From CAZTME01 sp964614795 (GTDB taxonomy: Bacteria > Patescibacteriota > Microgenomatia > UBA1400 > PJMF01), in assembly GCA_964614795.1 (NCBI GenBank), contig CAZTME010000042.1:1-9720 (forward strand): a DNA stretch of 9,720 bases. The letters run 5' to 3'. A program made the translations under genes and the position numbers. The notes beneath the pieces are model-generated. The model was not told where the DNA came from. It saw nothing but the letters and a program-made list of their open reading frames with translations, and did not search any database. Positions 1-6,375 of this stretch are shown piece after piece (within the stretch, counting starts at the first letter, position 1; every line of letters starts with the position of its first letter).

Positions 1-390
1 TTCCTCTATTTGAGAATCAAAGTTATTATCGCTCTCTTGAACATAATTCAATAAAGAGGGGTCAAAAAAATTGATTATATAGCCAATAAAAATGATAATT
101 AGTATGGCAAATAGATATTGATCTGTGCGTGAAATAATGAAGCCGTATATGCCTTTTTTGGAATTTTTGACTAAATATTTATTAATGAAGAAAAATATCG
201 TAAAAAATAATAAATAATTAATAATTGGATGGAAGATTGAAATTGCAGTGGAAAAAACTGAATAAAACAAAGAAATAATTACCAAAATCAAAGAGGCATG
301 TATTATTTTCTCAAGTGTATCTAAATTTTTGTCTAGTTTTTTCAATTGATTGCTAGTAATCACAAATGGTTTTTTTAATTTGAATTTCAT
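1..390 (-). CDS. Unknown membrane protein, N-terminal part (runs off left edge)
   Basis: I read this frame by reverse-complementing the left end: it is open from an ATG at 390 down to base 1, giving 130 residues with no stop, so the C-terminus lies outside the window. The start is ATG at 390 or an in-frame ATG at 396; an in-frame TAG at 439-441 excludes anything further upstream. No Shine-Dalgarno motif is visible. The protein starts with a basic, probably cytoplasmic stretch of about 28 residues (many Lys), followed by three likely membrane segments at roughly 29-50, 52-73 and 91-109. A hydrophilic acidic stretch then begins near 118. I do not recognise the family. It is divergent from the sugar operon, so a role in polysaccharide export, polymerisation or membrane-linked transfer is possible from context only. 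Being an intact open frame with strong hydrophobic periodicity, it is very likely a real gene. Confidence 0.7.
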   Translation of the reverse strand, partial: MKFKLKKPFVITSNQLKKLDKNLDTLEKIIHASLILVIISLFYSVFSTAISIFHPIINYLLFFTIFFFINKYLVKNSKKGIYGFIISRTDQYLFAILIIIFIGYIINFFDPSLLNYVQESDNNFDSQIEE

Positions 391-434
391 AATCATATGT
401 AAATCTGCAAAGTCATAAACAAAGATAATGATGC

Positions 435-463
435 TGTTCTAAAAAATTACTAGAATGTTCTAA
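435..463. repeat. Pair of TGTTCTAA direct repeats with an embedded palindrome, candidate operator
   Basis: TGTTCTAA occurs at 435-442 and again at 456-463, start to start 21 bases, i.e. two DNA helical turns. The second copy is also half of a short palindrome, TAGAA-TG-TTCTA, at 451-462. Repeats phased on one face of the helix between divergent genes are a common arrangement for a regulator-binding site. No regulator gene is in the window and the elements are short, so chance occurrence in AT-rich DNA cannot be excluded. Confidence 0.25.
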
Positions 464-525
464 CAACACCTTATCACAATAAAACTAATTGACAATAAAA
501 CACCTACAATAAAATATCAAAAAAA

Positions 526-556
526 CAGACAAAACACTATTAAAAATATATATGAT
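526..556 (+). promoter_or_regulatory. Possible promoter of the glycan operon
   Basis: CAGACA at 526-531 matches TTGACA at four of six positions and is followed by overlapping -10-like hexamers: TATATA at 547-552, TATATG at 549-554 (17-base spacer) and TATGAT at 551-556. If used, transcription would start near 560-565, leaving a leader of roughly 45 bases before the ATG at 607. If the organism is an archaeon, the same TTAAAAATATATA stretch (540-552) would read as a TATA box. Both readings rest on AT-rich sequence that is frequent by chance. Confidence 0.3.
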
Positions 557-606
557 TCAACAAGAGATTGTTTTTCAAAAATTCCAGTGTTAAACTGCAC
601 CAGTTT

Positions 607-1719
607 ATGGTGGAAAATAATACCAAATCAAAAACTAATAAGAAAATTAAAATCGTTGTTATTTGTGAGTATTTCCCTCCTCATGTTGGCGGTGCGGAAA
701 AGTTGTTTTATTTACACGTAAAAAATTTGGCAAAAAATAAAAATTTTGAGTTCCGAGTAGTGACAAGTTTTGTTGATAAAGCTAAAACGTACGAAACGTT
801 AGCGGACAATTGTTTCATTTATCGATACAAATGGTTTAATTTATTTTCACATCCTATTGCCAATGTAAATGACTTGAAGCATCATGTGGATTGGGCAGAC
901 ATAGTTCATACCGCTACATACAGCTGTGCAATTCAATCGTTAATTTTAGCAAAGTTAAAGAAAAAAAAGTGTTTGTTAACTGTATATGAAATATTAGAGA
1001 AAAGATGGCTTACTATTGCTTCAAATTTATTTTCAGGTTTCATTTTTTATCTATTTGAAAAATTACTTCTTGCACTACCTTTTGATTCTTTTCATGCTAT
1101 TTCCAATCATACACACAAAAAAATGTTGAGATATGTCCCAAAAAGTAAATCATTAATGATTTATCCATTTGTGGAGAATGTGATTAAAGCTGAAATAAAT
1201 ATTAAAAGACAAAATTATTTTCTTTTTTTTGGTAGAGCAGGAAAAACAAAAGGGTTGGATTTGTTAATAGATAGCATAATTGAATTAAATAAAAGAAATA
1301 TGATTTTTCCTTTCGTATTAATTATTGGTGAACATCCTAAGGGTGAAAGAGAAAAAATAATCAATAAGATCAAAAAACATCAATTAGCAAATGTATTGGT
1401 GCTAAATTCACAACCAAAGGATAAACTCAAAATTTACATCCAATTAGCAAAAGCTGTGATTGTTCCTTCTCTCACAGAAGGATTTGGATATTCAGCACAT
1501 GAGGCTTCTCAATTGGTAACTCCGGTGATATATAGTAGCGATACATCATTAAATGAGGTGGTATCTTTGGGAAAACCATTTAAGGTGAAAGACTCTGTTT
1601 CCTTGGCATATTTAATTGAAAAATCGAAATCAACAAAATGGGATTCAAAAAAGAGCAATATTTGTAACAAAAATTCACTTAATCAGTGGTACAAACTCTA
1701 CGATGCAATCGAAAATTAG
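607..1719 (+). CDS. Glycosyltransferase family 4 (GT-B fold)
   Basis: 370-residue retaining GT4-type glycosyltransferase, probably cytoplasmic or membrane-peripheral, adding a sugar from an NDP-sugar to a lipid-linked glycan. The N-terminal acceptor domain opens with a Rossmann strand and the typical 'EYFPPHVGGAE' stretch at about 21-31. The donor domain begins near 205 with 'GRAGKTKGLDLL' (209-220), and carries the EX7E motif as E291...E299 in 'TEGFGYSAHEA', followed by 'TPVI'. ATG 607 is preferred; a TTG at 568 in frame would add 13 residues lacking family similarity. Neither has a Shine-Dalgarno motif. It is first in the plus-strand operon, and its last 17 bases overlap the next GT gene, implying coupled translation. 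Donor and acceptor cannot be read from the sequence. Base composition here is among the most AT-rich in the window. Confidence 0.85.
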   Translation: MVENNTKSKTNKKIKIVVICEYFPPHVGGAEKLFYLHVKNLAKNKNFEFRVVTSFVDKAKTYETLADNCFIYRYKWFNLFSHPIANVNDLKHHVDWADIVHTATYSCAIQSLILAKLKKKKCLLTVYEILEKRWLTIASNLFSGFIFYLFEKLLLALPFDSFHAISNHTHKKMLRYVPKSKSLMIYPFVENVIKAEINIKRQNYFLFFGRAGKTKGLDLLIDSIIELNKRNMIFPFVLIIGEHPKGEREKIINKIKKHQLANVLVLNSQPKDKLKIYIQLAKAVIVPSLTEGFGYSAHEASQLVTPVIYSSDTSLNEVVSLGKPFKVKDSVSLAYLIEKSKSTKWDSKKSNICNKNSLNQWYKLYDAIEN

Positions 1720-2905
1720 TAAAAACACTAAACCTTCGCTCGTGTGGCACTTTCCTCACCTTATGTTTTGGATGGGTGGAACAAAATATTTGTTCAACAT
1801 TTGTAAAGAATTACAACGAGAATTTGAAGTTGTTATTGTAACCAACACGGGTGATCCTCTTATCATTAAACGATTTGTATCATCTGGGATTTCAGTTAAA
1901 ACTACGTCTTATTTGGCTACCAATAGTATCCTTTACTGGTTGTTTTTTCCCGTTCTTTTTTTCTTCGATTTGGCGAAGTCATGGAAATATTTGAAAAATT
2001 CGCAAATTTTGATATGCACTGCCTTTCCTTCAAATTTAATTTGTGCAGTCTATTCAATGATTGAGAATCGCTCATTTCATTTCCTGTGTTTTGAACCCTT
2101 CATGTTTTTCCATAATAAAGAGTATATTTCCTCATTACCAATCATAAAAAAATTACTTGTTCGCTTCCTATCTCTCTTGTATGGTTGGATTGATATCTGG
2201 TCATCTCATAGAGCAAAAACGATTACTACGATTGATTCATACAAGGCTACACTTATTGAGCAAATTTATAAAATTAAACCTCATAACATTGGCACGGGTA
2301 TTGATACATCTTTTTTCTACAAAAGAAATGTAGATAGATTAACAAAAATCTATGGCAATGTGCCCGTAATCTTTCATGCTACCGACTACACTCCATTGAA
2401 AGGAACTACAGATGCATTACATATTTTTAAAATTGTCCATGATCACAATCCTAATGCACTTTTGCTCATTTCTTCTACTCAACCCAACTCGCCCAATAAA
2501 CGCACTTATGAAAAACTAGTTATAGACTTAAAACTCCAGAATTCAGTGCATCTCGTTGGTCTCATTCCAGAGAAAGATTTACCACTGTATTATTCTTTTG
2601 CAACATGTTATCTTTCAACAAGTAGTGACCCAATGACTGCTACTAATTTACCAGTTAAGGAAGCTTTAGCATGTCAAACTCCAGCACTTCGTGCTCTTCC
2701 AAGTTCTGGTGATGTTATTAATGATAAATCTGGGTATTTGATAAATCCTAAAATACATGAGACGGTAGCAATTAAAATTATTAAACTAATTGAGAATCCA
2801 AATTTGAGAAAATCAATGGGAATATATGGAAGAAAACTTATTGAAATGAAATATAATTGGGAGAGAACAGCATCACTACTAGTAGATATCACTCATTTTA
2901 AATAG
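1703..2905 (+). CDS. Glycosyltransferase family 4-like (GT-B fold), atypical EX7E motif
   Basis: 400-residue GT-B glycosyltransferase related to GT4. The frame is open from 1616, but ATG 1703 is chosen because the extra 29 residues lie deep within the preceding gene and the family-like part ('HFPHLMFWMGGTKYL', 16-30) starts after it. The N-terminal domain contains a hydrophobic patch at about 76-90, which may bind the membrane. The donor domain has 'GTGIDTSFF' (197-205), 'LKGTTDAL' (232-239) and 'LPVKEALACQTPAL' (316-329). Canonical GT4 proteins have Glu eight residues before the conserved E320; here that position is T312, and the nearest acidic residue is D309 in 'SSDPMT'. The C-terminal part, 'SGYLINP' and the terminal helix, is normal for the family, so the protein is not broken. 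It probably acts on the same glycan as the preceding GT. Donor and linkage are unknown. Confidence 0.83.
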   Translation: MQSKISKNTKPSLVWHFPHLMFWMGGTKYLFNICKELQREFEVVIVTNTGDPLIIKRFVSSGISVKTTSYLATNSILYWLFFPVLFFFDLAKSWKYLKNSQILICTAFPSNLICAVYSMIENRSFHFLCFEPFMFFHNKEYISSLPIIKKLLVRFLSLLYGWIDIWSSHRAKTITTIDSYKATLIEQIYKIKPHNIGTGIDTSFFYKRNVDRLTKIYGNVPVIFHATDYTPLKGTTDALHIFKIVHDHNPNALLLISSTQPNSPNKRTYEKLVIDLKLQNSVHLVGLIPEKDLPLYYSFATCYLSTSSDPMTATNLPVKEALACQTPALRALPSSGDVINDKSGYLINPKIHETVAIKIIKLIENPNLRKSMGIYGRKLIEMKYNWERTASLLVDITHFK

Positions 2906-2907
2906 GA
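2904..2907 (+). promoter_or_regulatory. Shine-Dalgarno-like AGGA before rfbF
   Basis: AGGA overlaps the TAG stop of the preceding GT gene and sits nine bases before the ATG at 2917, a normal distance. It is the clearest ribosome-binding candidate in the plus-strand operon and sits at its widest gap (11 nt), where overlap-based coupling is not available. Confidence 0.45.
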
Positions 2908-2916
2908 CAGAAACAT

Positions 2917-3696
2917 ATGAAAGTAATTATTCTTTGCGGAGGAACTGGTACAAGATTGAAAGAAGAGACGGAATATAAACCGAAACCAATGGTTTATGTT
3001 GGTAACAAACCCATATTATGGCATATTATGAAATCATATGCCCATTATGGTTTTAATGAATTCATACTGGCTCTTGGTTACAAAGCTGAATATATAAAGG
3101 ATTATTTTCTTAATCAAAAAGCTTTTACGTCAGATTTTACTCTAGAAACAAAAGATCACATTACCACATTTCATCTTAACAAAAGAAAAGAAATTGATGA
3201 TTTTAAAATTACATTTGTTGATACTGGCGCTGAAACATTACCAGGAGAAAGGATTTTGAGATGTGCCGATTATGTTCCGAAATCAGATCCATATTTTATG
3301 ACAACTTATGGCGATGGAGTCAGTAATATCCCATTAGATGATTTGCTTGAGTTTCATAAAAAACAGAAAACTATTGGCACTACGTGTGGTGTTCATCCCA
3401 GATCAAAATATGGAATGGCTGATGTTAGTAAAAACTGTCTTGTAAGAGGTTTTACAGAAAAGCCAGTTTTAAACGATTGGGTTAATGGTGGTTTTATGGT
3501 ATTTAATAGAGAATTTTTTGATTATCTAAGGCCAGGAGAATTAGAACATGAAGGTCTCAAAAGATTGATTGCAAAAAATCAATTGTCTATGTACAAACAT
3601 GATGGCTTTTGGTATGCAGTAGACACGTATAAAGAATTAGAGGATCTCAATAAAATTTGGAATACAGAAGATGCTCCGTGGAAAGTTTGGAAATGA
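2917..3696 (+). CDS. rfbF: Glucose-1-phosphate cytidylyltransferase
   Basis: 259-residue nucleotidyltransferase; known RfbF enzymes are about 257 residues. It should convert alpha-D-glucose-1-phosphate and CTP to CDP-glucose and diphosphate in the cytoplasm, the entry step to CDP-6-deoxyhexoses. The nucleotide-binding loop 'GGTGTRL' is at 8-14, followed by the RfbF-type 'EETxxxPKPM' signature at 16-25 (K23 is the conserved lysine). 'YGDGVSN' at 131-137 supplies the metal-binding D133, and 'EKP' (181-183), 'NGGFMVF' (190-196) and 'FWYAVDTYKELEDL' (231-244, D236) complete the sugar and metal site. The EET...PKPM signature and the absence of RmlA-type sequence favour CTP over dTTP. ATG 2917 is the only sensible start and has an AGGA nine bases upstream. 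It overlaps the downstream SDR gene by ATGA, which supports a dedicated CDP-sugar cassette. Confidence 0.85.
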   Translation: MKVIILCGGTGTRLKEETEYKPKPMVYVGNKPILWHIMKSYAHYGFNEFILALGYKAEYIKDYFLNQKAFTSDFTLETKDHITTFHLNKRKEIDDFKITFVDTGAETLPGERILRCADYVPKSDPYFMTTYGDGVSNIPLDDLLEFHKKQKTIGTTCGVHPRSKYGMADVSKNCLVRGFTEKPVLNDWVNGGFMVFNREFFDYLRPGELEHEGLKRLIAKNQLSMYKHDGFWYAVDTYKELEDLNKIWNTEDAPWKVWK

Positions 3697-4646
3697 AATT
3701 ACAGAATGCCAACGTTTTAGTTACAGGTGGAACAGGATTCGTAGGCTCTCATTTAGTTGAAGCCCTTGTAAACCTTGGAGCTAAAGTCGTGACAACCTAT
3801 CAACGGGAAGATCCTCATTCCTATTTTTCACAACACAAGTTTGAAAATCAAGTCATTTGTGAAAGAGTAGACTTTACTCATTTTGATGATGTCTTTAATT
3901 TGGCTACCAAACACGGCATTACCTGCATTTTCCATCTTGGCGCTCAGCCAATTGTAGAAACTGCCTATTACAACCCAAGAAGAACACTAGAGAGTAACAT
4001 TACAGGAACTATTAACATCCTAGAATGTGCCAGATTGTATTCCAAAATTGAGGCCGTCATTATAGCGTCTTCAGATAAAGCATACGGCAAGCATGGCAAG
4101 AAAAAATATGTTGAAACTGATGAGCTGAAAGGCGACCACCCTTATGAAGTATCGAAATCTGCTGCAGACCTCATCTCTACCATGTATATGAAGACATATG
4201 GTTTACCTATCGTAACATCAAGATTCGGTAATATTTACGGCGAGGGAGATCAAAATTACACAAGAATTATTCCCGGCATCATGAAAGCTTTAATCGAACA
4301 GTCAACACTAAAACTACGCAGTGACGGAACCCTTGTGCGCGACTATTTGCACGTAAAAGATGTTGTTCGTGGCTACCTCTTGCTGGCCAAGGATATTAAT
4401 AAAGTGAGGGGAAACGCTTTCAATTTCGGTGGTAGTGAGACTTTACGAGTCCTTGATGTAATCACCTTGATTGAAAAAGCACTTTCTTTAAAAGTAGCAT
4501 ATTCGATTGATAATACAGCCAAAAACGAAATACCATACCAGTCTCTAGACTACTCAAAAATACAAAATGCTCTAGGTTGGAAACCAAAAGAAACAATTTC
4601 AAAATCTGCGCTCGCCATGTATAACTACTACAAGACAATTTTATGA
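3693..4646 (+). CDS. rfbG: CDP-glucose 4,6-dehydratase-like NAD-dependent SDR
   Basis: 317-residue extended short-chain dehydrogenase. Expected role: NAD-dependent conversion of CDP-glucose to CDP-4-keto-6-deoxyglucose. The Rossmann motif 'TGGTGFVGSH' is at 11-20. 'HLGAQPIVE' (81-89) is the NAD/substrate region typical of RfbG. 'SSDKAYG' (126-132) has the Asp-Lys pair characteristic of CDP-glucose 4,6-dehydratases, where dTDP-glucose dehydratases have Asp-Glu. Y151 and K155 form the YxxxK catalytic pair. 'RFGNIYG' (177-183) and 'RDYLHVKDVV' (216-225) are the usual C-terminal nucleotide-sugar motifs. ATG 3693 is chosen because it overlaps the rfbF stop as ATGA and starts directly before the Rossmann strand; a frame opening at 3657 lies within rfbF. 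Known RfbG proteins are about 355-360 residues, so this is a shorter relative. A related 4,6-dehydratase or epimerase role is the main alternative. G+C is somewhat higher here than in flanking genes. Confidence 0.75.
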   Translation: MKLQNANVLVTGGTGFVGSHLVEALVNLGAKVVTTYQREDPHSYFSQHKFENQVICERVDFTHFDDVFNLATKHGITCIFHLGAQPIVETAYYNPRRTLESNITGTINILECARLYSKIEAVIIASSDKAYGKHGKKKYVETDELKGDHPYEVSKSAADLISTMYMKTYGLPIVTSRFGNIYGEGDQNYTRIIPGIMKALIEQSTLKLRSDGTLVRDYLHVKDVVRGYLLLAKDINKVRGNAFNFGGSETLRVLDVITLIEKALSLKVAYSIDNTAKNEIPYQSLDYSKIQNALGWKPKETISKSALAMYNYYKTIL

Positions 4647-5854
4647 AATGCAGATCCTGTCAACACATCATTGCACCATTCTTTTCTTTAGGAGACATGC
4701 CGTTGGTGAACTCATTTTTAGCTAAAGAAGAGATTCTCAATGAAAAGAAATATGATTTGTCAGTTGGCTTTTGTGAAAATTGTTTCTTAGTTCAACTCAT
4801 GAACACTGTAGATCCTAACGAACTCTTTTCTCACTATCTCTACTTTTCATCTACATCGGCTTCATTTTTGGATCACTGCAAACGTACTGCCAAGGATCTC
4901 ACCCAACGTTTTTCTTTATCTGACTCTTCTCTCGTAATGGAAATTGCCAGTAATGACGGTGCTCAATTACAGTACTTTAAGGAGTTGAACATACCCGTTC
5001 TTGGAGTAGATCCAGCAAAAAATATTGCAAAAATTGCCAATGATAAAGGAATTCCCACACTGCCAGAGTTTTTTAATTTCAAATTTGCAAAAAAGTATGT
5101 CCTAAAATCTAAACAACAGCCAGATTTGATCTTTGGCGCCAATGTTCTTGCACATGCTCCTGAAATTGATGACTTTTTACTTGGTGTGGAACACATCCTT
5201 AAGCCAGGTGGCACAGCAATATTTGAATTTCCATATCTTAAGGGTTTGTTGGAGAATAAATTTGACACTATTTATCATGAACATGTTTTCTATTATTCAC
5301 TCATTGCAATTATCAATATTTTCAAACATGCCGGACTACATGTTTATGATGTTGAACAGACGCAAACACAAGGTGGGTCTCTTCGAATTTTTGCTTCACA
5401 CCCAGATACATTCAAGGATACAATCCGGTTATCAAAATTGGCCAAAGTTGAACTAGACAGTGGGTTTGCTGAGTTAGATACCTTTAAGGCAATGGATGCG
5501 AATGTTAAACAATTAAAAGCAAAATTACTTGCTCTTCTAGACTCTCTTAAAAATGAAGGAAAGTCTATTGCTGCTTACAGTGCTCCCGCTAAAGGTAATA
5601 TTTTATTAAACTATTTTGGCATTGGATCAAATTATTTAAATTTCATTGTTGATAAGGCAGAAGAAAAACAGGGTTTGTATACACCAGGAACTCACTTATT
5701 AGTTGAACCCGTTTCCAGTGTGCTTAAAAAACAACCGGATTTTTTAATAATACTTTGCTGGAATATAGCGGATGAAATAATCGAGCAATTATCTGAGTAT
5801 AAGAAACGTGGTGGTCGCTTTATTATTCCCATTCCTGATCTTAAAATTATATGA
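4643..5854 (+). CDS. Sugar C-methyltransferase (TcaB9/TylC3 type, SAM-dependent)
   Basis: 403-residue three-domain C-methyltransferase, matching the usual length of about 405-415. The N-terminal zinc domain has C3, C6, C44 and C47 in two CxxC pairs. The SAM domain follows with 'EIASNDGAQL' (100-109, motif I), 'VDPAKN' (122-127) and 'GANVLAHAPE' (165-174). The signature Y-x-E-H is at Y211, E213, H214, equivalent to the tyrosine, glutamate and catalytic histidine described for TcaB9. 'GGSLR' (244-248) and the C-terminal 'YSAPAKGN' (312-319) mark the third, Rossmann-like domain. Family members methylate a carbon (usually C3) next to the 4-keto group of NDP-4-keto-6-deoxyhexoses, by deprotonation to an enediolate. 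Its place directly after the 4,6-dehydratase and before the epimerase (ATGA overlaps on both sides) fits that substrate. The product would be a branched-chain sugar. The exact carbon and stereochemistry are inferred. Confidence 0.85.
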   Translation: MKCRSCQHIIAPFFSLGDMPLVNSFLAKEEILNEKKYDLSVGFCENCFLVQLMNTVDPNELFSHYLYFSSTSASFLDHCKRTAKDLTQRFSLSDSSLVMEIASNDGAQLQYFKELNIPVLGVDPAKNIAKIANDKGIPTLPEFFNFKFAKKYVLKSKQQPDLIFGANVLAHAPEIDDFLLGVEHILKPGGTAIFEFPYLKGLLENKFDTIYHEHVFYYSLIAIINIFKHAGLHVYDVEQTQTQGGSLRIFASHPDTFKDTIRLSKLAKVELDSGFAELDTFKAMDANVKQLKAKLLALLDSLKNEGKSIAAYSAPAKGNILLNYFGIGSNYLNFIVDKAEEKQGLYTPGTHLLVEPVSSVLKKQPDFLIILCWNIADEIIEQLSEYKKRGGRFIIPIPDLKII

Positions 5855-6375
5855 AGATTGATAAACTTGATTTACCCGAAATATTTCATCTCACTCCAGA
5901 ATTTAAAGAAGATGAACGAGGATATTTTTCTCGAACATTTTGTACTAATGAGCTTTCTGCAATCATTCCTGGTTTTTTACCGGTGCAACTGAATCTCTCA
6001 TTCAATACTGTGGAGCACACTTTACGAGGAATGCACTTTCAAGTACATCCTTATGAAGAAGCAAAGATTGTACAATGCCTTCAAGGCTCATTATTTGATG
6101 TTGCCGTAGATCTTCGAACTAAATCTTCAACATATAAAAAGTGGGTTGGTCAAGTTTTAACTGAAACTAAAAAAGACATGTTATACATTCCACGTGGTTT
6201 TGCTCATGGTTTTCTAACACTTGAGCCAAATACTTTAATTCAATATTTTATGTCAACTCCTCATGTATCTGAATCATCGAGTGGAATTCGTTACGATGAT
6301 CCTAGTATTGGAATCAATTGGCCATTTGATCCTAAAGTAATTTCAAAAAAAGATCTTAATTGGTCAACATTATGA
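5851..6375 (+). CDS. rfbC: NDP-4-keto-6-deoxyhexose 3,5-epimerase, RmlC family
   Basis: 174-residue cupin-type epimerase of the RmlC/RfbC family, which acts at C3 and/or C5 of NDP-4-keto-6-deoxyhexoses. Conserved residues visible: 'ERGYFSRTF' (22-30), 'LRGMHFQ' (58-64) with catalytic H62, K72, 'IPRGFAHGF' (113-121) with H119, Y132, 'GIRYDDP' (145-151), and D168, the partner of H62. Aligning back from GIRxDDP, the second conserved tyrosine of RmlC (Y138, stacking on the sugar) is H138 here, and the following 'PEH' becomes 'SES'. Mono-epimerases of modified sugars also belong to this family, so the enzyme may act at one carbon only or on a C-methylated substrate. The gene overlaps both neighbours by ATGA. 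It sits with an RfbF-type CDP-sugar cassette and no rmlA or rmlB in view, so a CDP rather than dTDP substrate is likely. The symbol reflects homology, not proven function. Confidence 0.8.
   Translation: MKIDKLDLPEIFHLTPEFKEDERGYFSRTFCTNELSAIIPGFLPVQLNLSFNTVEHTLRGMHFQVHPYEEAKIVQCLQGSLFDVAVDLRTKSSTYKKWVGQVLTETKKDMLYIPRGFAHGFLTLEPNTLIQYFMSTPHVSESSSGIRYDDPSIGINWPFDPKVISKKDLNWSTL

Larger units (their letters stand above)
397..606. promoter_or_regulatory. Divergent intergenic region between membrane protein and glycan operon
   Basis: This is the only sizeable non-coding stretch in the window, about 210 bases, very AT-rich, between the minus-strand membrane protein and the plus-strand glycosyltransferase operon. 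By position it must carry the 5' ends of both transcripts. It contains a repeated TGTTCTAA element and an AT-rich promoter-like element near 526-556, listed separately. A perfect TTGACA lies at 489-494, but no good -10 hexamer sits 16-18 bases downstream. A tiny frame from an ATG at 552 stops at 591-593 and is not considered a gene. Confidence 0.6.

Noticed and set aside
489..510. TTGACA (489-494) with TACAAT (505-510) as a promoter
   Set aside because: Both hexamers look good, but the spacer is only 10 bases; the hexamer at the proper distance (AAATAT at 512-517) is poor.
552..593. Short leader peptide frame (ATG at 552, 13 codons)
   Set aside because: No ribosome-binding site, no run of regulatory codons and no attenuator hairpin; it overlaps the probable promoter element.
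568..606. TTG start adding 13 residues to the first glycosyltransferase
   Set aside because: The extension has no family-like sequence and no ribosome-binding motif; ATG 607 sits closer to the expected N-terminus. It remains possible.
1616..1702. Longer N-terminus (29 residues) of the second glycosyltransferase
   Set aside because: It lies entirely within the first GT gene in another frame and resembles nothing in GT4 proteins; ATG 1703 gives a normal N-terminus.
4963..5268. Minus-strand open frame of 101 codons inside the C-methyltransferase gene
   Set aside because: It is antisense to a gene with full family motifs and shows no domain-like features; the same applies to other short antisense frames within the GT, rfbD and GT2 genes.
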